Position numbers and translations under genes: made by a program. Shown in pieces: positions 1-8,682 of a stretch of DNA of 64,000 nt. Below the pieces are notes generated by a model, which was not told where the DNA came from, made no database searches, and worked only from the letters and a program-made list of their open reading frames with translations. The stretch lies in assembly GCA_021793395.1 (NCBI GenBank), contig JAJYSU010000005.1:1-64000 (forward strand), given 5' to 3'. Each line of letters opens with the position of its first letter. Position 1 is the stretch's first letter. Origin of the DNA: Actinomycetes bacterium. Lineage in GTDB: Bacteria; Actinomycetota; Acidimicrobiia; Acidimicrobiales; RAAP-2.

Positions 1-1
1 G

Positions 2-301
2 GCAGCCGTTGTGGATGAACGAGGCAAGATCCTCGACACGGCGTCTTTTGAGGTCAACGCCAAGGGCTACGCGGCGCTGACGCGCTAGTTGGAAGATTTC
101 GGCACCCTCGTGAAGGTCGGTGTCGAGAGCACCGGTTCCTACCGCGCCGGGCTCGCCCGTCACCTCCAGGAGAGCGGCGTCGAGGTCGTGGAGGTGAACC
201 GCCCGAACCGCCAGCTACGTCGTCAACGGGGCAAGTCCGACACGGTCGACGCCGAGTCGGCGGCGAGGTCGGCTCTGAACGGAGGCCACGGTCGTGCCTA
301 A
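2..301 (+). pseudogene. IS110-family transposase, N-terminal remnant
   Basis: The frame reads AAVVDERGKILDT, then an amber codon at 86-88, then continues through GVESTGSYRAGLARHL, VVEVNRPNRQ and GKSDTVDAESAARSAL. This is the N-terminal DEDD/RuvC-like part of an IS110 transposase, the DNA-strand-transfer enzyme of that IS group. The amber replaces what is usually a Trp or Leu in an 'LLAWL.. FG' stretch. The homology ends at about base 298, so the C-terminal serine-containing domain is absent. The 5' end lies outside the window. The copy is dead through both the internal stop and the truncation. It abuts another truncated gene at its right end. Confidence 0.85.
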
Positions 302-1238
302 GGACAATGACGGCCCAGGTAGCGGTCAGGAGGCCCCCCGAACGCGACCCGTCCATGCCCGGCGAGCAGTACTTTCCGCCCGACCAGTCGCTCTGGTAGA
401 AGTACTGCGCGTTGCGCAGAGCCCGATCCGCGACGCAGAGCACGCTCGTACCCTTGAGTGCGTAGCCGTACTTGTGGGTGTCGGCGGAGATCGAGGTCAC
501 CCCGGGAACGCGTAGGTCGAAGGGCGCGATGTCGTAGCCGAGTTCGCGGCCGAAGGGCAGGATGAAGCCGCCCAGGCAGGCGTCGACGTGCAGGCCGATA
601 CCGTGGTCGAGCGCCAGGGCTCCGAGTTCGCCGATCGGGTCTATCGTGCCGTAGCCGTAGTTGGTCGCCGATCCGATCAGTGCGACGGTGTCGGCGTCGA
701 TGTGCGCCGCGACCCAGTCGAGGTCTACCTGAGTGGTGACCGGATCGACCGGCGCGACGCGCATCGTGACGCCGAAGAGGTGACCAGCCTTGGAGAAGGC
801 CGGGTGGGCCGTCTCTGGCTTGATCATGACGGGATGGGCGACGTCGGGGTGGGACTCACGATAGGCGAGCACCGCGTGGGCGATCGAGGCGGAGCCGCCC
901 GACGTGACGAGCCCGGCGGGACGCGTGTCGGGGCCCGGGGTCCCGCCCAGAAGGTCGAGCGTCATCGCGATGATCTCCGCCTCGAACTTGGTGGCGCTGG
1001 GGCACATGTCGCGCTGGAGGGCGTTGACGTGAGAAAAGTACGAGAACGCCTTGTTTACGAAGTCGTAGTGATCGTGGTCACCGCAGTACATCGTCCCCGA
1101 GCACTGTCCGGACTCCCAGACCGGATCTTCCGCGCGCGCCATCAGGGTCAACGCGTCATGGACGCTCTCTCGATCGAGCCCCGACTCGGGTAGCTGGTAG
1201 TGGATGGCCAGACGGTCGGCGTAGGGAAAGTCGCTCAT
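300..1238 (-). pseudogene. PLP-dependent decarboxylase (sphingosine-phosphate lyase/glutamate decarboxylase family), 3' truncated
   Basis: The start is ATG at 1238 (MSDFPYADRL), preceded by a GAGG Shine-Dalgarno; an in-frame upstream extension is not needed. The protein follows the group II PLP decarboxylase/SPL pattern: YFSHVNALQRDMCPSATKFE near residue 75, GLVTSGGSASIAHAVLAYR near 115, LHVDACLGGFILPF near 220 and the PLP lysine in SADTHKYGY (K256). Homology stops at about residue 313 (GGLLTATWAVIVL), just where the IS110 fragment begins, so roughly the last quarter to third is missing. The open frame beyond that is IS sequence read backwards. Substrate cannot be told; members act on amino acids or long-chain base phosphates. 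Probably inactive. Confidence 0.8.
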
Positions 1239-1293
1239 GGCACCTCGCTCTCGTGTCACGACAGTACGACACCACGGCGCGGCGCCGCCAGGA

Positions 1294-1896
1294 TTAGGGG
1301 GCGAAGCGGATGGGCACACTCGGAGCCCAGTGCGCGGACTCGAAGCGGGCGATCTCGTTGTCGTGGCGAAGGGTCAGCCCGATCGTGTCCCATCCGTGCA
1401 GGAGTCGCTCGCGGGTGAGCGCGTTGAGTGAAAAGGCGTGCTGCCACGCGGCGTCGGGCACCTCGACGAGGAGCCGTTCGACGTCGACGACGACCAGCCT
1501 CGACGGATCCGCCTTCACGAGTTGGGTCAACTCTTCGAGGGCGTCGGGGGGAAGGGTCACGGTCACCAGGCCCTGCGAGGCGGCGTTGTTGGCGAAGATG
1601 TCACCGAAGGAGGACGCCACGACGGCGGCGAAGCCGTAGTCCATCAGCGCCCAGACGGCGTGTTCGCGCGACGAACCCGTGCCGAAGCGAGCCTGGGCCA
1701 CCAAAATCGTGGCGCCGGCGTAGGCGGGCTGGTTGAGGACGAACGCGGGGTCGTCGCGCCACTCGCTGAAGAGTCCTCGCCCGAAGCCGGTGCGCTCCAC
1801 CCGCTTCAACCACTCCGAGGGAATGATCTGATCAGTGTCGACGTCGGATCGCTCCAGGGGAACTGCTCGACCTTCGACCACGTGCACGGGCTTCAC
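1294..1896 (-). CDS. leuD: 3-isopropylmalate dehydratase small subunit
   Basis: LeuD carries the swivelling domain of isopropylmalate isomerase, which with LeuC interconverts 2- and 3-isopropylmalate in leucine synthesis. The 200-aa length is normal. Visible family blocks are [16 protein letters not shown] near residue 17, [19 protein letters not shown] near 72 and [16 protein letters not shown] near 95. The GTG start overlaps the leuC stop by 4 bases, which indicates translational coupling. It is the last gene of a greA-leuC-leuD run on the minus strand. Confidence 0.96.
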   Translation of the reverse strand: MKPVHVVEGRAVPLERSDVDTDQIIPSEWLKRVERTGFGRGLFSEWRDDPAFVLNQPAYAGATILVAQARFGTGSSREHAVWALMDYGFAAVVASSFGDIFANNAASQGLVTVTLPPDALEELTQLVKADPSRLVVVDVERLLVEVPDAAWQHAFSLNALTRERLLHGWDTIGLTLRHDNEIARFESAHWAPSVPIRFAP

Positions 1897-3299
1897 GCGC
1901 TCACCTCCGCGGGTGAGGCGAAGCGGCCCATCAGGGCGGTCGCGGCGGCGACGGCGGGCGAGACCAGATGGGTGCGTCCGCCGCGTCCCTGGCGCCCCTC
2001 GAAGTTGCGGTTAGAGGTCGACGCGCTGCGCTGGCCGGGCCGCAACTGGTCCGGGTTCATCCCTAGGCACATCGAGCAGCCCGGCTCGCGCCACTCGAAG
2101 CCCGCGTCGAGGAAGACGCGGTCGAGCCCTTCGGCCTCGGCGTGCCGCTTGACGGCGTGCGACCCGGGTACGACGAGGGCGCGCACGCCCTCGGCGACCC
2201 GCCGGCCGCGGACCACCTCGGCGGCCGCCCTCAGATCCTCTAGTCGGGAGTTGGTGCACGAGCCGATGAACACCACGTCGACCGCGACGTCGCGAATCGG
2301 CGTACCCGGTTCCAGCCCCATGTAGGCGAGAGCTCGGGCCGCCGCCTCGGCCTGGGCGGGGTCCCGCTCGTCGTGCGGCGAGGGGACGACACCGTCGAGG
2401 GCGACGACCTGAGCCGGATTCGTTCCCCAGGTGACCGAGGGGACGAGGTCGTCGGCGCGCAGGATCACTTCACTATCGAACGTCGCGTCGTCGTCGCTGA
2501 CGTACGTTCGCCAGCGCGCGGCGAGGCGGGCGAACTCGTCGTCGTCGACGATCACGTGGTCGCGGAGGTAGTCGATCGTCGTGTCGTCCACCCCGATGAG
2601 TCCGGCGCGGGCCCCCGCTTCGATACTCATGTTGCAGATGGTCATGCGACCCTCCATCGAGAGGTCGCGGATGGCCTGGCCGCGGTACTCGATGACGTGC
2701 CCGGCACCACCCCCCGTACCCAGGCGTGCCACGATCGCCAGCACTATGTCCTTGGCGCTCACTCCGGGAGGAACCTGTCCCTCAAGGGTCACCGCCATCG
2801 TTCGCGCGCGCTGGTGAGGCAGCGTCTGGGTTGCCAGGACGTGCTCCACCTCGCTGGTGCCAATGCCGAAGGCCAGCGCGCCGAAGGCCCCGTGGGTGGA
2901 GGTGTGTGAGTCGCCGCACACGATCGTCATGCCCGGTTGGGTGGCGCCCAATTCGGGGCCGATGACGTGGACGATTCCCTGGTGCTCGTTGCCGCGTGGG
3001 AACAGGGTGATGCCGAACTCGCGACAGTTCTCGTCCAGGGCTTCGAGCTGGCGGCGCGAGACCGGGTCGCTCACCGGGGTCGACGGTGGGTCGGTGGGGA
3101 CGTTGTGATCGGCGGTAGCCAACGTGCGCTCGGGGCGCCGCACGCGCCGCGACGCGAGACGCAGCCCGTCGAAGGCCTGAGGACTCGTGACCTCGTGAAT
3201 CAGGTGCAGGTCGATGTAGAGCAGGGGCGCCTCGTCGGGCGGCGACGCGACGAGGTGCTCGTCGACCAGCTTCTCGTACAGGGTGCGCGCCACTCTCAA
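1893..3299 (-). CDS. leuC: 3-isopropylmalate dehydratase large subunit
   Basis: Aconitase-superfamily subunit that binds the catalytic [4Fe-4S] cluster of isopropylmalate isomerase. The three cluster cysteines are visible: C348 in FIGSCTNSR, and C408 and C411 in [14 protein letters not shown]. The N-terminal block [12 protein letters not shown] and the [26 protein letters not shown] motif are typical. Length of about 468 aa is normal. The annotated frame opens with TTG at 3299, giving a 4-base TTGA overlap with the greA stop. A GTG two codons later (3293) is an equally plausible start. The enzyme depends on an iron-sulfur assembly system, which is encoded further along this window. Confidence 0.96.
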   Translation of the reverse strand: MRVARTLYEKLVDEHLVASPPDEAPLLYIDLHLIHEVTSPQAFDGLRLASRRVRRPERTLATADHNVPTDPPSTPVSDPVSRRQLEALDENCREFGITLFPRGNEHQGIVHVIGPELGATQPGMTIVCGDSHTSTHGAFGALAFGIGTSEVEHVLATQTLPHQRARTMAVTLEGQVPPGVSAKDIVLAIVARLGTGGGAGHVIEYRGQAIRDLSMEGRMTICNMSIEAGARAGLIGVDDTTIDYLRDHVIVDDDEFARLAARWRTYVSDDDATFDSEVILRADDLVPSVTWGTNPAQVVALDGVVPSPHDERDPAQAEAAARALAYMGLEPGTPIRDVAVDVVFIGSCTNSRLEDLRAAAEVVRGRRVAEGVRALVVPGSHAVKRHAEAEGLDRVFLDAGFEWREPGCSMCLGMNPDQLRPGQRSASTSNRNFEGRQGRGGRTHLVSPAVAAATALMGRFASPAEVSA

Positions 3300-3772
3300 C
3301 GCAACCCGACGATCGTCACGCGCAGCGTGCCCGAGGGGGCGTCGTACTCGACGACGTCACCTACCGCTCGGTCGAGAAGGGCGGCGCCGAGTGGTGAGGT
3401 GGGCGAGGCCACCAGAACGCCCTCGGGCTTTTCCTCGATTGATCCCACGAAGAACTCCTGGACGTCGTCGTCGGGGTCTCCTTCGTAGACGACTTGCACG
3501 ATGGACGCGTGGTGCACGACCCCGGTGTTCACGTCACGCTCGACCAGTTCGTGGTTGCGCAGCACGTGATCGATCTGTCGGATGCGCGACTCCATCTTTC
3601 CCTGCTCGTCCTTCGCGGCGTGGTAGTCGCCGTTCTCCGAGAGGTCGCCGAGGAGTCGCGCGGCTTCGATAGTGCGAGCGATCTCCGTGCGTCCCACGGT
3701 GGTGAGGTAGTCGTATTCCTCGCGCAACTTCTCGAGGGTCTCCCTGGTGATGCGATGAATTTCGCCGGCCAT
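3296..3772 (-). CDS. greA: Transcription elongation factor GreA
   Basis: GreA rescues backtracked RNA polymerase by stimulating transcript cleavage through the secondary channel. The 158-aa protein has the N-terminal coiled coil ([15 protein letters not shown]) with the acidic tip [15 protein letters not shown] near residues 43-57, and the C-terminal FKBP-like domain ([21 protein letters not shown]). ATG start with GAGG 7 bases upstream. A TACACT -10-like hexamer lies at 3807-3812 on this strand. Leading an operon with leuC and leuD is unusual, since greA normally stands alone. Confidence 0.95.
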   Translation of the reverse strand: MAGEIHRITRETLEKLREEYDYLTTVGRTEIARTIEAARLLGDLSENGDYHAAKDEQGKMESRIRQIDHVLRNHELVERDVNTGVVHHASIVQVVYEGDPDDDVQEFFVGSIEEKPEGVLVASPTSPLGAALLDRAVGDVVEYDAPSGTLRVTIVGLR

Positions 3773-3806
3773 GCCGCAACCTCGTGTACGAAGTGGTGAA
3801 GTTCTG

Positions 3807-3816
3807 AGTGTACAGT
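3807..3816. promoter_or_regulatory. Candidate overlapping divergent -10 elements for greA and leuB
   Basis: The sequence agtgtacagt reads TACACT on the minus strand (3807-3812, towards greA) and TACAGT on the plus strand (3811-3816, towards leuB). Both fit the TAnnnT -10 pattern seen before many genes here. No convincing -35 element is visible. The assignment is inferred from position in the 142-base divergent gap. Confidence 0.35.
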
Positions 3817-3914
3817 GCGAAGTCGTCGGCGCGTGGTTGTTCGAGATGCGCGACGCCGGGCAGACTGGTCGGGGGCTGAAGATACCAGGGCCCGCGTGGC
3901 CGCGAGGAGGACGG

Positions 3915-4931
3915 GTGCAGCACGGTTATCGGGTAGCGGTCATCGGAGGGGACGGCATCGGTCCCGAAGTGAGTGCCGCCGCTCTGCAGATCGCGGCGGC
4001 GGCGGGGGTGGCCCTGGACGTCACCAGTTTCGATCTCGGCGCCCAGCGCTATTTGCGCGACGGAACGGTGCTCGACGACGCGACGCTGGATGAACTACGC
4101 GGATTCGAGGCAATCCTGTTGGGGGCGGTCGGTCCGGCGATTGGCGACACGCGCATCCCGGGCGGAGTTCTGGAGCGGGGATTGCTGCTGCGCCTACGCT
4201 TCTCGCTGGACCTGTACGTGAACTACCGGCCGTTTCACGCGAGATCCGGTTCGATTGCTCAGGGGAGTTCCTTCGCTATCGTGCGCGAGAATACGGAGGG
4301 TCCCTACGTCGGCGAGGGTGGGGTACTGCGCCGAGCGACGCCGCAGGAAGTCGCGACTCAGGGGTCCGTGAATACGCGTTTTGGCGTCGAGCGCTGCGTG
4401 CGCTACGCCTTTGAACGGGCCGCCGAACTCGATCGGCCCCGACTCACGCTCGTCCACAAGACCAACGTGCTGACTTTCGCGGGCGACCTCTGGTCGCGAA
4501 CCACGGCCGAGGTGGGTCGGGAGTACCCCGGCGTCGCGGTGGACTATCAGCACGTCGACGCGGCCTGCATCTACTTGGTTGAGGATCCGCGGCGCTACGG
4601 CGTCATCGTCACCGACAACCTCTTCGGCGACATTTTGTCCGATCTCGCGGGCGCCGTGACCGGTGGTATTGGCTACGCGGCTAGCGCTAACCTCAACCCC
4701 GCTCGAACGGGACCGTCACTCTTCGAGCCGGTACACGGGGCCGCACACGACATTGCCGGAACCGGGCGGGCGAACCCGTTGGCGGCGATTTCCTCGATCG
4801 CGCTGCTGGTCGACTTCCTCGGTGAACACGCCGCCGCCGCACGTATCGCCCGTGTCGTGCAAGACTTCGACGGAGACGTCTCCACCATGGGGACGGCCGA
4901 GATTACTGAAGCCGTGCGAGAGAGGTTGTAA
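3915..4931 (+). CDS. leuB: 3-isopropylmalate dehydrogenase
   Basis: Oxidatively decarboxylates 3-isopropylmalate with NAD to 2-oxoisocaproate, the third leucine-specific step. GTG at 3915 follows a strong GAGGAGG (3904-3910) and gives a 338-aa protein; the upstream extension lacks homology. Motifs: [12 protein letters not shown] at the N terminus, [59 protein letters not shown] and [13 protein letters not shown]. This short form with the ENTEGPY segment is the actinobacterial LeuB type. Its stop codon overlaps the ilvE start by one base. Confidence 0.95.
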   Translation: MQHGYRVAVIGGDGIGPEVSAAALQIAAAAGVALDVTSFDLGAQRYLRDGTVLDDATLDELRGFEAILLGAVGPAIGDTRIPGGVLERGLLLRLRFSLDLYVNYRPFHARSGSIAQGSSFAIVRENTEGPYVGEGGVLRRATPQEVATQGSVNTRFGVERCVRYAFERAAELDRPRLTLVHKTNVLTFAGDLWSRTTAEVGREYPGVAVDYQHVDAACIYLVEDPRRYGVIVTDNLFGDILSDLAGAVTGGIGYAASANLNPARTGPSLFEPVHGAAHDIAGTGRANPLAAISSIALLVDFLGEHAAAARIARVVQDFDGDVSTMGTAEITEAVRERL

Positions 4932-5857
4932 TGCCCATTACCCCCACCAAGAAGATATGGATGGACGGCGTCCTGGTCGACTGGGACCAGGCGCGCCTAC
5001 ACGTGCTGAGTCACGGGTTGCACTACGGTACGGGAGTCTTCGAGGGTATTCGGGCCTACCCGACACCGTCGGGTGTCGCCATCTTTCGCTTGCGTGAGCA
5101 CATGGAGCGCCTGGTGCGTAGCTGTCGAATCCTCATGATGGACATTCCCTACAACGTCGACCAGCTGTGCGATGCGGCGCTCGAGGTCGTGCGAGTCAAC
5201 GAGTTGCACGAGGGCTGCTACCTTCGTCCGCTGGTCTACCTCGGCTACGGCGAAATGGGGGTCAACCCTCTTATGGCGCCGGTGAACGTGGCGATGGCCG
5301 CCTGGCCGTGGGGCGCGTACCTGGGTGACGAGGGCGTTGCCCACGGTGTGCGTATGAAGATCTCGTCGTGGCGCCGCCACGATCCCAACGCCATGCCGAC
5401 CGCCGCCAAGGGGACCGGGATGTACGTGAATTCGGCGCTGGCCAAAGTGGAGGCCGTGAAGGCCGGATACGACGAGGCAATTTTGCTGGGCCCGGATGGT
5501 CGAGTCTCCGAGTGCACCGGCGAGAACATCTTCGTCGTGCGTGACGGGGTCGTGCTTACCCCGCCGCCCTCCGAGGCCGGCGCGCTGGCCGGTATCACGC
5601 AGGCGACCGTGGTCCAGATCGCGCGCGACCTGGGTTACGAGGTGCGTTTCGAGGCGCTGGTGCGCACCGATCTGTACCTGGCCGACGAGGCCTTCCTGAC
5701 GGGGACCGCCGCCGAAGTAGTGCCCATCGCCTCGGTCGACGACCGCGTGGTGGGCACCGCGACGCCGGGACCGGTGACCTCGGCCCTGCAATCGACCTAC
5801 CACCAGGCGGTGCGCGGGGAGATGCCCCGCTACGAGGAGTGGCTCGCCAGGGTGTGA
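4931..5857 (+). CDS. ilvE: Branched-chain amino acid aminotransferase
   Basis: Class IV (fold type IV) PLP aminotransferase that makes Leu, Ile and Val from their 2-oxo acids with glutamate as donor. Length 308 aa, as in the bacterial IlvE group. Seen: KKIWMDGVLVDWDQARLHV, HGLHYGTGVFEGIRAY, the PLP lysine in PTAAKGTGMYVNS near residue 159, and RVSECTGENIFVVRDG. ATG shares a base with the leuB stop, so the two are cotranscribed and probably coupled. It completes the leucine branch together with leuBCD. Confidence 0.95.
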   Translation: MPITPTKKIWMDGVLVDWDQARLHVLSHGLHYGTGVFEGIRAYPTPSGVAIFRLREHMERLVRSCRILMMDIPYNVDQLCDAALEVVRVNELHEGCYLRPLVYLGYGEMGVNPLMAPVNVAMAAWPWGAYLGDEGVAHGVRMKISSWRRHDPNAMPTAAKGTGMYVNSALAKVEAVKAGYDEAILLGPDGRVSECTGENIFVVRDGVVLTPPPSEAGALAGITQATVVQIARDLGYEVRFEALVRTDLYLADEAFLTGTAAEVVPIASVDDRVVGTATPGPVTSALQSTYHQAVRGEMPRYEEWLARV

Positions 5858-5868
5858 GTACGCGGCAG

Positions 5869-5874
5869 TAAGGT
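5869..5874 (+). promoter_or_regulatory. -10 element (TAAGGT) of a leaderless start
   Basis: TAAGGT ends 6 bases before the GTG at 5881, with no Shine-Dalgarno between. Confidence 0.5.
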
Positions 5875-5880
5875 CGACGT

Positions 5881-6372
5881 GTGACTCAACCAACCTTTCA
5901 ACCCGTGCCGATGGCGGGCGTCGTACGCCCGGCGATGACCACGCACACCCCCGAACTCGGCCGTCCGGCGAAGCCCGGGCTACAGCGTTCACCCCATCGC
6001 GCGGTCGCCGCCAACCGTGGGACCCCCGCGCCGGATGAGGGGTACGCCCTCACGCTGGCGCACGCCGAGGTCGCCACGCGGACCTTCGAACACGATCACG
6101 ATCGCCATGACGTCGAACTGGGCGTGGGGCTCGTGGCGGCGAAGCGAGCGAGTCTTATCGGCCGCGGACCCACCCTCGGCGACGTCCGCGTCGCGATGTC
6201 GGTGCTCGGGCTGGATCGTGGCGACGTCGTTGACGCGCGGGCGGCCGCACCCTTCGCGGGTCTGGCGCACAGCTACGTCGCCCAGCGTCGCTTCGTCGAT
6301 AGCGTGGCGGACGACCAGCTGGTGGCCGAATCTCTCGCGGCGAGCACGCCGTCAGGGGCGGTCGGGCGATGA
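5881..6372 (+). CDS. Conserved-looking protein of unknown function
   Basis: A 163-aa soluble protein that I do not recognise. The first 50 residues are Pro/Arg-rich and look disordered. The rest is alpha-helical in character (LAHAEVATRTFEHDHDRHDVELG, then GPTLGDVRVAMSVLGLDRGDVVDARAAAPFAGLAHSYV, written here in overlapping pieces). It ends 4 bases inside the following acyl-CoA dehydrogenase (ATGA overlap), so they are translated together. No membrane segment or signal peptide is visible. Coding bias matches the neighbours, so the gene is probably real. Confidence 0.6.
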   Translation: MTQPTFQPVPMAGVVRPAMTTHTPELGRPAKPGLQRSPHRAVAANRGTPAPDEGYALTLAHAEVATRTFEHDHDRHDVELGVGLVAAKRASLIGRGPTLGDVRVAMSVLGLDRGDVVDARAAAPFAGLAHSYVAQRRFVDSVADDQLVAESLAASTPSGAVGR

Positions 6373-7514
6373 CGTACCAGTTGAGTGATGAGCAGCGTGC
6401 GTTTCGTGACGTGTTGCGCGGCTTCGTCGACGAACGAATCGCCCCACTCGCCGCGCAGTACGACCGCGATCAGGTGTTCCCTCAGGAGAGCTTTGACGCG
6501 TGCGTGGAGATGGAATTGCCCGCTCTGTGGGTGCCCACCGAGTACGGCGGGGCCGGGGCGGATATGGTGACCCAGGCCATTATGGCCGAGGAGATCGCTC
6601 GAGGTTGCGCTTCGACGTCGGTGACCATGCTGATCTCGAAGCTCGGCATGCTTCCGATAATGAATTTCGCCTCCGAGGAGATCAAGCGGGCGTACCTGCC
6701 GCGAATCGCGACGGGGGAGATCCAGGCTAGTTATTGCCTGTCCGAGGCGGACGCGGGATCCGACGTCGCGTCGATGCGCACGAGGGCCGTGCGCGACGGT
6801 GACGAGTACGTGCTGAACGGTTCGAAGTACTGGATCACTAACGCGGGCGTTTCTCAGACCTACACGGTCTTCGCGAGTACGGATCCGTCGAAGCGGAGCC
6901 ACGGAATCTCGTGCTTCCTGGTGGAGAAGGATTGGCCGGGCGTGTCGTTCCCCAAGCATGAGGACAAGTTGGGGCTGCGTGCGTCACCGACCGGTGAGGT
7001 GGTGTTGAGCGACGTGCGTGTTCCCGCGAGTCACCGTATCGGTGCCGAGGGGGAGGGCTTTAAGATCGCCATGCATACGCTGGACCGCTCGCGCCCCACT
7101 ATCGGCGCGCAGGCCGTCGGCATCGCTCAAGGGGCGATTGACTACGCCGGAAACTACATGCGGGGCCGTCAAGCTTTCGGTGCACCGATCAGCAACCTTC
7201 AGGGCCTGCGCTTCATGCTCGCCGACATGGCCATTCGAACCGAGGCGGCGCGCGCACTCGTCTACCACGCGTGCTCGACCATTGACGCCGGTGACCCCGA
7301 TCACAACCTGAGTTACCTGGGGGCCGCCGCTAAGTCGTTCGCCTCGGACACCGCGATGAGTGTCACGGTGGACGCGGTGCAACTTCTCGGTGGCTACGGG
7401 TTTACGAAGGACTTTCCGGTGGAGCGATTCATGCGTGACGCCAAGATCACCCAGATCTACGAGGGAACCAATCAGGTCCAGCGTGTCGTCGTGGCCAAGC
7501 ACCTGCTGAAGTAG
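6369..7514 (+). CDS. Acyl-CoA dehydrogenase (short-chain/butyryl type)
   Basis: FAD enzyme that introduces an alpha,beta double bond into acyl-CoA and passes electrons to ETF. The 381-aa length and motifs are classical: YCLSEADAGSDVASM near residue 118, WITNAGVSQTYTVFA, GIAQGAIDYAGNYMRGRQAFG and LLGGYGFTKDFPVERFMRD. The catalytic base is E365 in QIYEGTNQVQR. The last 60 bases match, at about 81% by my count, a sequence at 10.2 kb on the far side of an integrase-bearing island, so the 3' end may have been contributed by that element. Coupled to the upstream small gene by a 4-base overlap. Confidence 0.93.
   Translation: MTYQLSDEQRAFRDVLRGFVDERIAPLAAQYDRDQVFPQESFDACVEMELPALWVPTEYGGAGADMVTQAIMAEEIARGCASTSVTMLISKLGMLPIMNFASEEIKRAYLPRIATGEIQASYCLSEADAGSDVASMRTRAVRDGDEYVLNGSKYWITNAGVSQTYTVFASTDPSKRSHGISCFLVEKDWPGVSFPKHEDKLGLRASPTGEVVLSDVRVPASHRIGAEGEGFKIAMHTLDRSRPTIGAQAVGIAQGAIDYAGNYMRGRQAFGAPISNLQGLRFMLADMAIRTEAARALVYHACSTIDAGDPDHNLSYLGAAAKSFASDTAMSVTVDAVQLLGGYGFTKDFPVERFMRDAKITQIYEGTNQVQRVVVAKHLLK
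7449..7511 (+). repeat. Left copy of imperfect direct repeat (candidate attL), inside the acyl-CoA dehydrogenase 3' end
   Basis: Aligns to 10198-10260 with 51 of 63 positions identical by my count. It contains the longest exact block, agatctacgaggg, at 7453-7465. Position at the extreme 3' end of a gene and next to an integrase-bearing island fits an integration target. Confidence 0.5.
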
Positions 7515-7845
7515 GTCAAAACCCGACAATAATTGAGTCAAGCTTCTTCGCGAGGTCGTGGACCGCCGGAGCCTTCCGCTCGTCGAGAGGTTAAGGGAGG
7601 TGTCTGACGTGGTGGTGGCGTCGGAGTAATCGGGGGTAACGCGCACGCCTTGTCACTGGCCGTACGGCGTGCGGGTAGGTCCGCCAGAGACGACCGTCGT
7701 GACTTTATTAAACCCATTTCTAAGCGCAATTCATAATGAAGATTACTTCCTCTTGACCAGGAAGTATACGAGTATAGTGTTTGAAGATACTGACAAGAGT
7801 GTGGCTTTCTACATCGACTCACAGACTCAACACAGACACTCTACA
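7515..7845. other. Non-coding, AT-rich region upstream of the secreted-protein gene
   Basis: About 330 bases without a supported gene. From about 7690 onward the base composition becomes clearly AT-rich compared with the flanks, suggesting foreign origin. An open frame from 7669 runs into the secreted protein but its upstream part has no coding character. The region holds the palindrome at 7744-7766 and leads into the consensus promoter at 7846. Confidence 0.6.
7744..7766. promoter_or_regulatory. Perfect 8-bp inverted repeat, candidate operator
   Basis: tacttcct (7744-7751) and aggaagta (7759-7766) are exact reverse complements separated by 7 bases that include a TTGACC -35-like hexamer (7753-7758). 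A TATAGT follows at a short 14-base spacing. This could be a repressor site over a second promoter. No regulator gene is adjacent except the excisionase-like protein. Confidence 0.4.
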
Positions 7846-7874
7846 TTGACAACGAGTGAAGGTGAACCTATGGT
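7846..7874 (+). promoter_or_regulatory. Consensus sigma-70-type promoter for the secreted-protein gene
   Basis: TTGACA (7846-7851), a 17-base spacer and TATGGT (7869-7874) form the best housekeeping-type promoter in the window. It would start a transcript near 7881, with a leader of about 50 bases that ends in an AAAGGAGG ribosome-binding site before the ATG at 7930. Confidence 0.65.
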
Positions 7875-7929
7875 CAGAGCGGCAAGGGCACTGAACCAAC
7901 CTCATCATAAGGGTGCAAAAGGAGGCAGT

Positions 7930-8682
7930 ATGAAGAGCACAGTGCTCAAGATGTTGGCGGGCGTGAGCCTGTTATTGGTAACAGGTCTTGGAGCGGCGAC
8001 GGCCAGTGCCTCGTCGTTGACAACGATCACGGGTGGCAACCCTTCACAACTGGAGCCGGGAACGATCGACATGTATCAGAATTTCGTCATCGTCGACGGC
8101 AACAACCCGATCGATGCGTCTGGTTTACTAACCAGTTGGTCCTACTACGCGCAATACCAAGCACCCCGTCCGAAAACTCCCTACGGCTCCTTACCTGCCA
8201 ACAACACGGGACAAGTGGAGTTGGTAGTCGTGCAGCCCGGTGCGACGTTGGCAACTGGCGCAGTGGTTACCTACGTCAGCGCCCCATCAACGCCATTCAT
8301 TTCCTCACCCGTCAGTTCATCGTCGGACAGGGTAGTGACTGTGCCTCTACCCGGCGGAGTCTGGGTGCAGAAGGGTGACGAGATCGGGCTTTACTTCATC
8401 GGGCCGTCCGTCGTTCCCTTCACTGGTGTGCCCAGTGGGGGAACTTCCGGATCGGTTCTCTACACCTCAAACGGCTATGGAGCAAATAACTCAATATCGA
8501 TGAGTGGCAGTCTCGCATTCCAGGGAGCTACTTCTCGGACGTACGCCGTTTCCGTGAGCGGTGTCACGGGAGCTGGTTGCAAAGACGGCGGCTATGCGAC
8601 GCTTGGCTTCTCGAACCAGGGTGCGTGTGTGAGCGCTTTCGCGACCCATGGTGACGTGCCAATTGGCGCGCCGGGACACTGA
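7930..8682 (+). CDS. Secreted protein of unknown function with a Cys-paired C-terminal motif
   Basis: ATG at 7930 sits 4 bases after a perfect AAAGGAGG. The 250-aa product has a clear Sec signal peptide: MKSTVLKML, a hydrophobic core (AGVSLLLVTGLGAATA) and cleavage near ASA/SS. The mature part is Ser/Thr/Gly/Asn-rich and beta-like, with no charged catalytic motif I recognise. Near the C terminus, GCKDGGYATLGFSNQGACV matches the 'CK.GGW..F.NQG.CV' cysteine motif found in many secreted actinobacterial proteins, probably a disulfide. Codon use is less GC-rich than that of neighbours. It lies inside an integrase-bearing island with its own promoter and terminator, so it is likely horizontally acquired cargo. 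Confidence 0.75.
   Translation: MKSTVLKMLAGVSLLLVTGLGAATASASSLTTITGGNPSQLEPGTIDMYQNFVIVDGNNPIDASGLLTSWSYYAQYQAPRPKTPYGSLPANNTGQVELVVVQPGATLATGAVVTYVSAPSTPFISSPVSSSSDRVVTVPLPGGVWVQKGDEIGLYFIGPSVVPFTGVPSGGTSGSVLYTSNGYGANNSISMSGSLAFQGATSRTYAVSVSGVTGAGCKDGGYATLGFSNQGACVSAFATHGDVPIGAPGH

Noticed and set aside
86-88. Amber codon in the IS110 transposase as a recoded sense codon
   Set aside because: The transposase is also truncated at its C terminus, there is no suppressor signal, and other genes in the window use TAG as a normal stop. It is simple decay.
7669-7929. N-terminal extension of the secreted protein from 7669
   Set aside because: The internal ATG at 7930 has a perfect ribosome-binding site and starts the signal peptide; the extension covers the promoter and has no coding bias.
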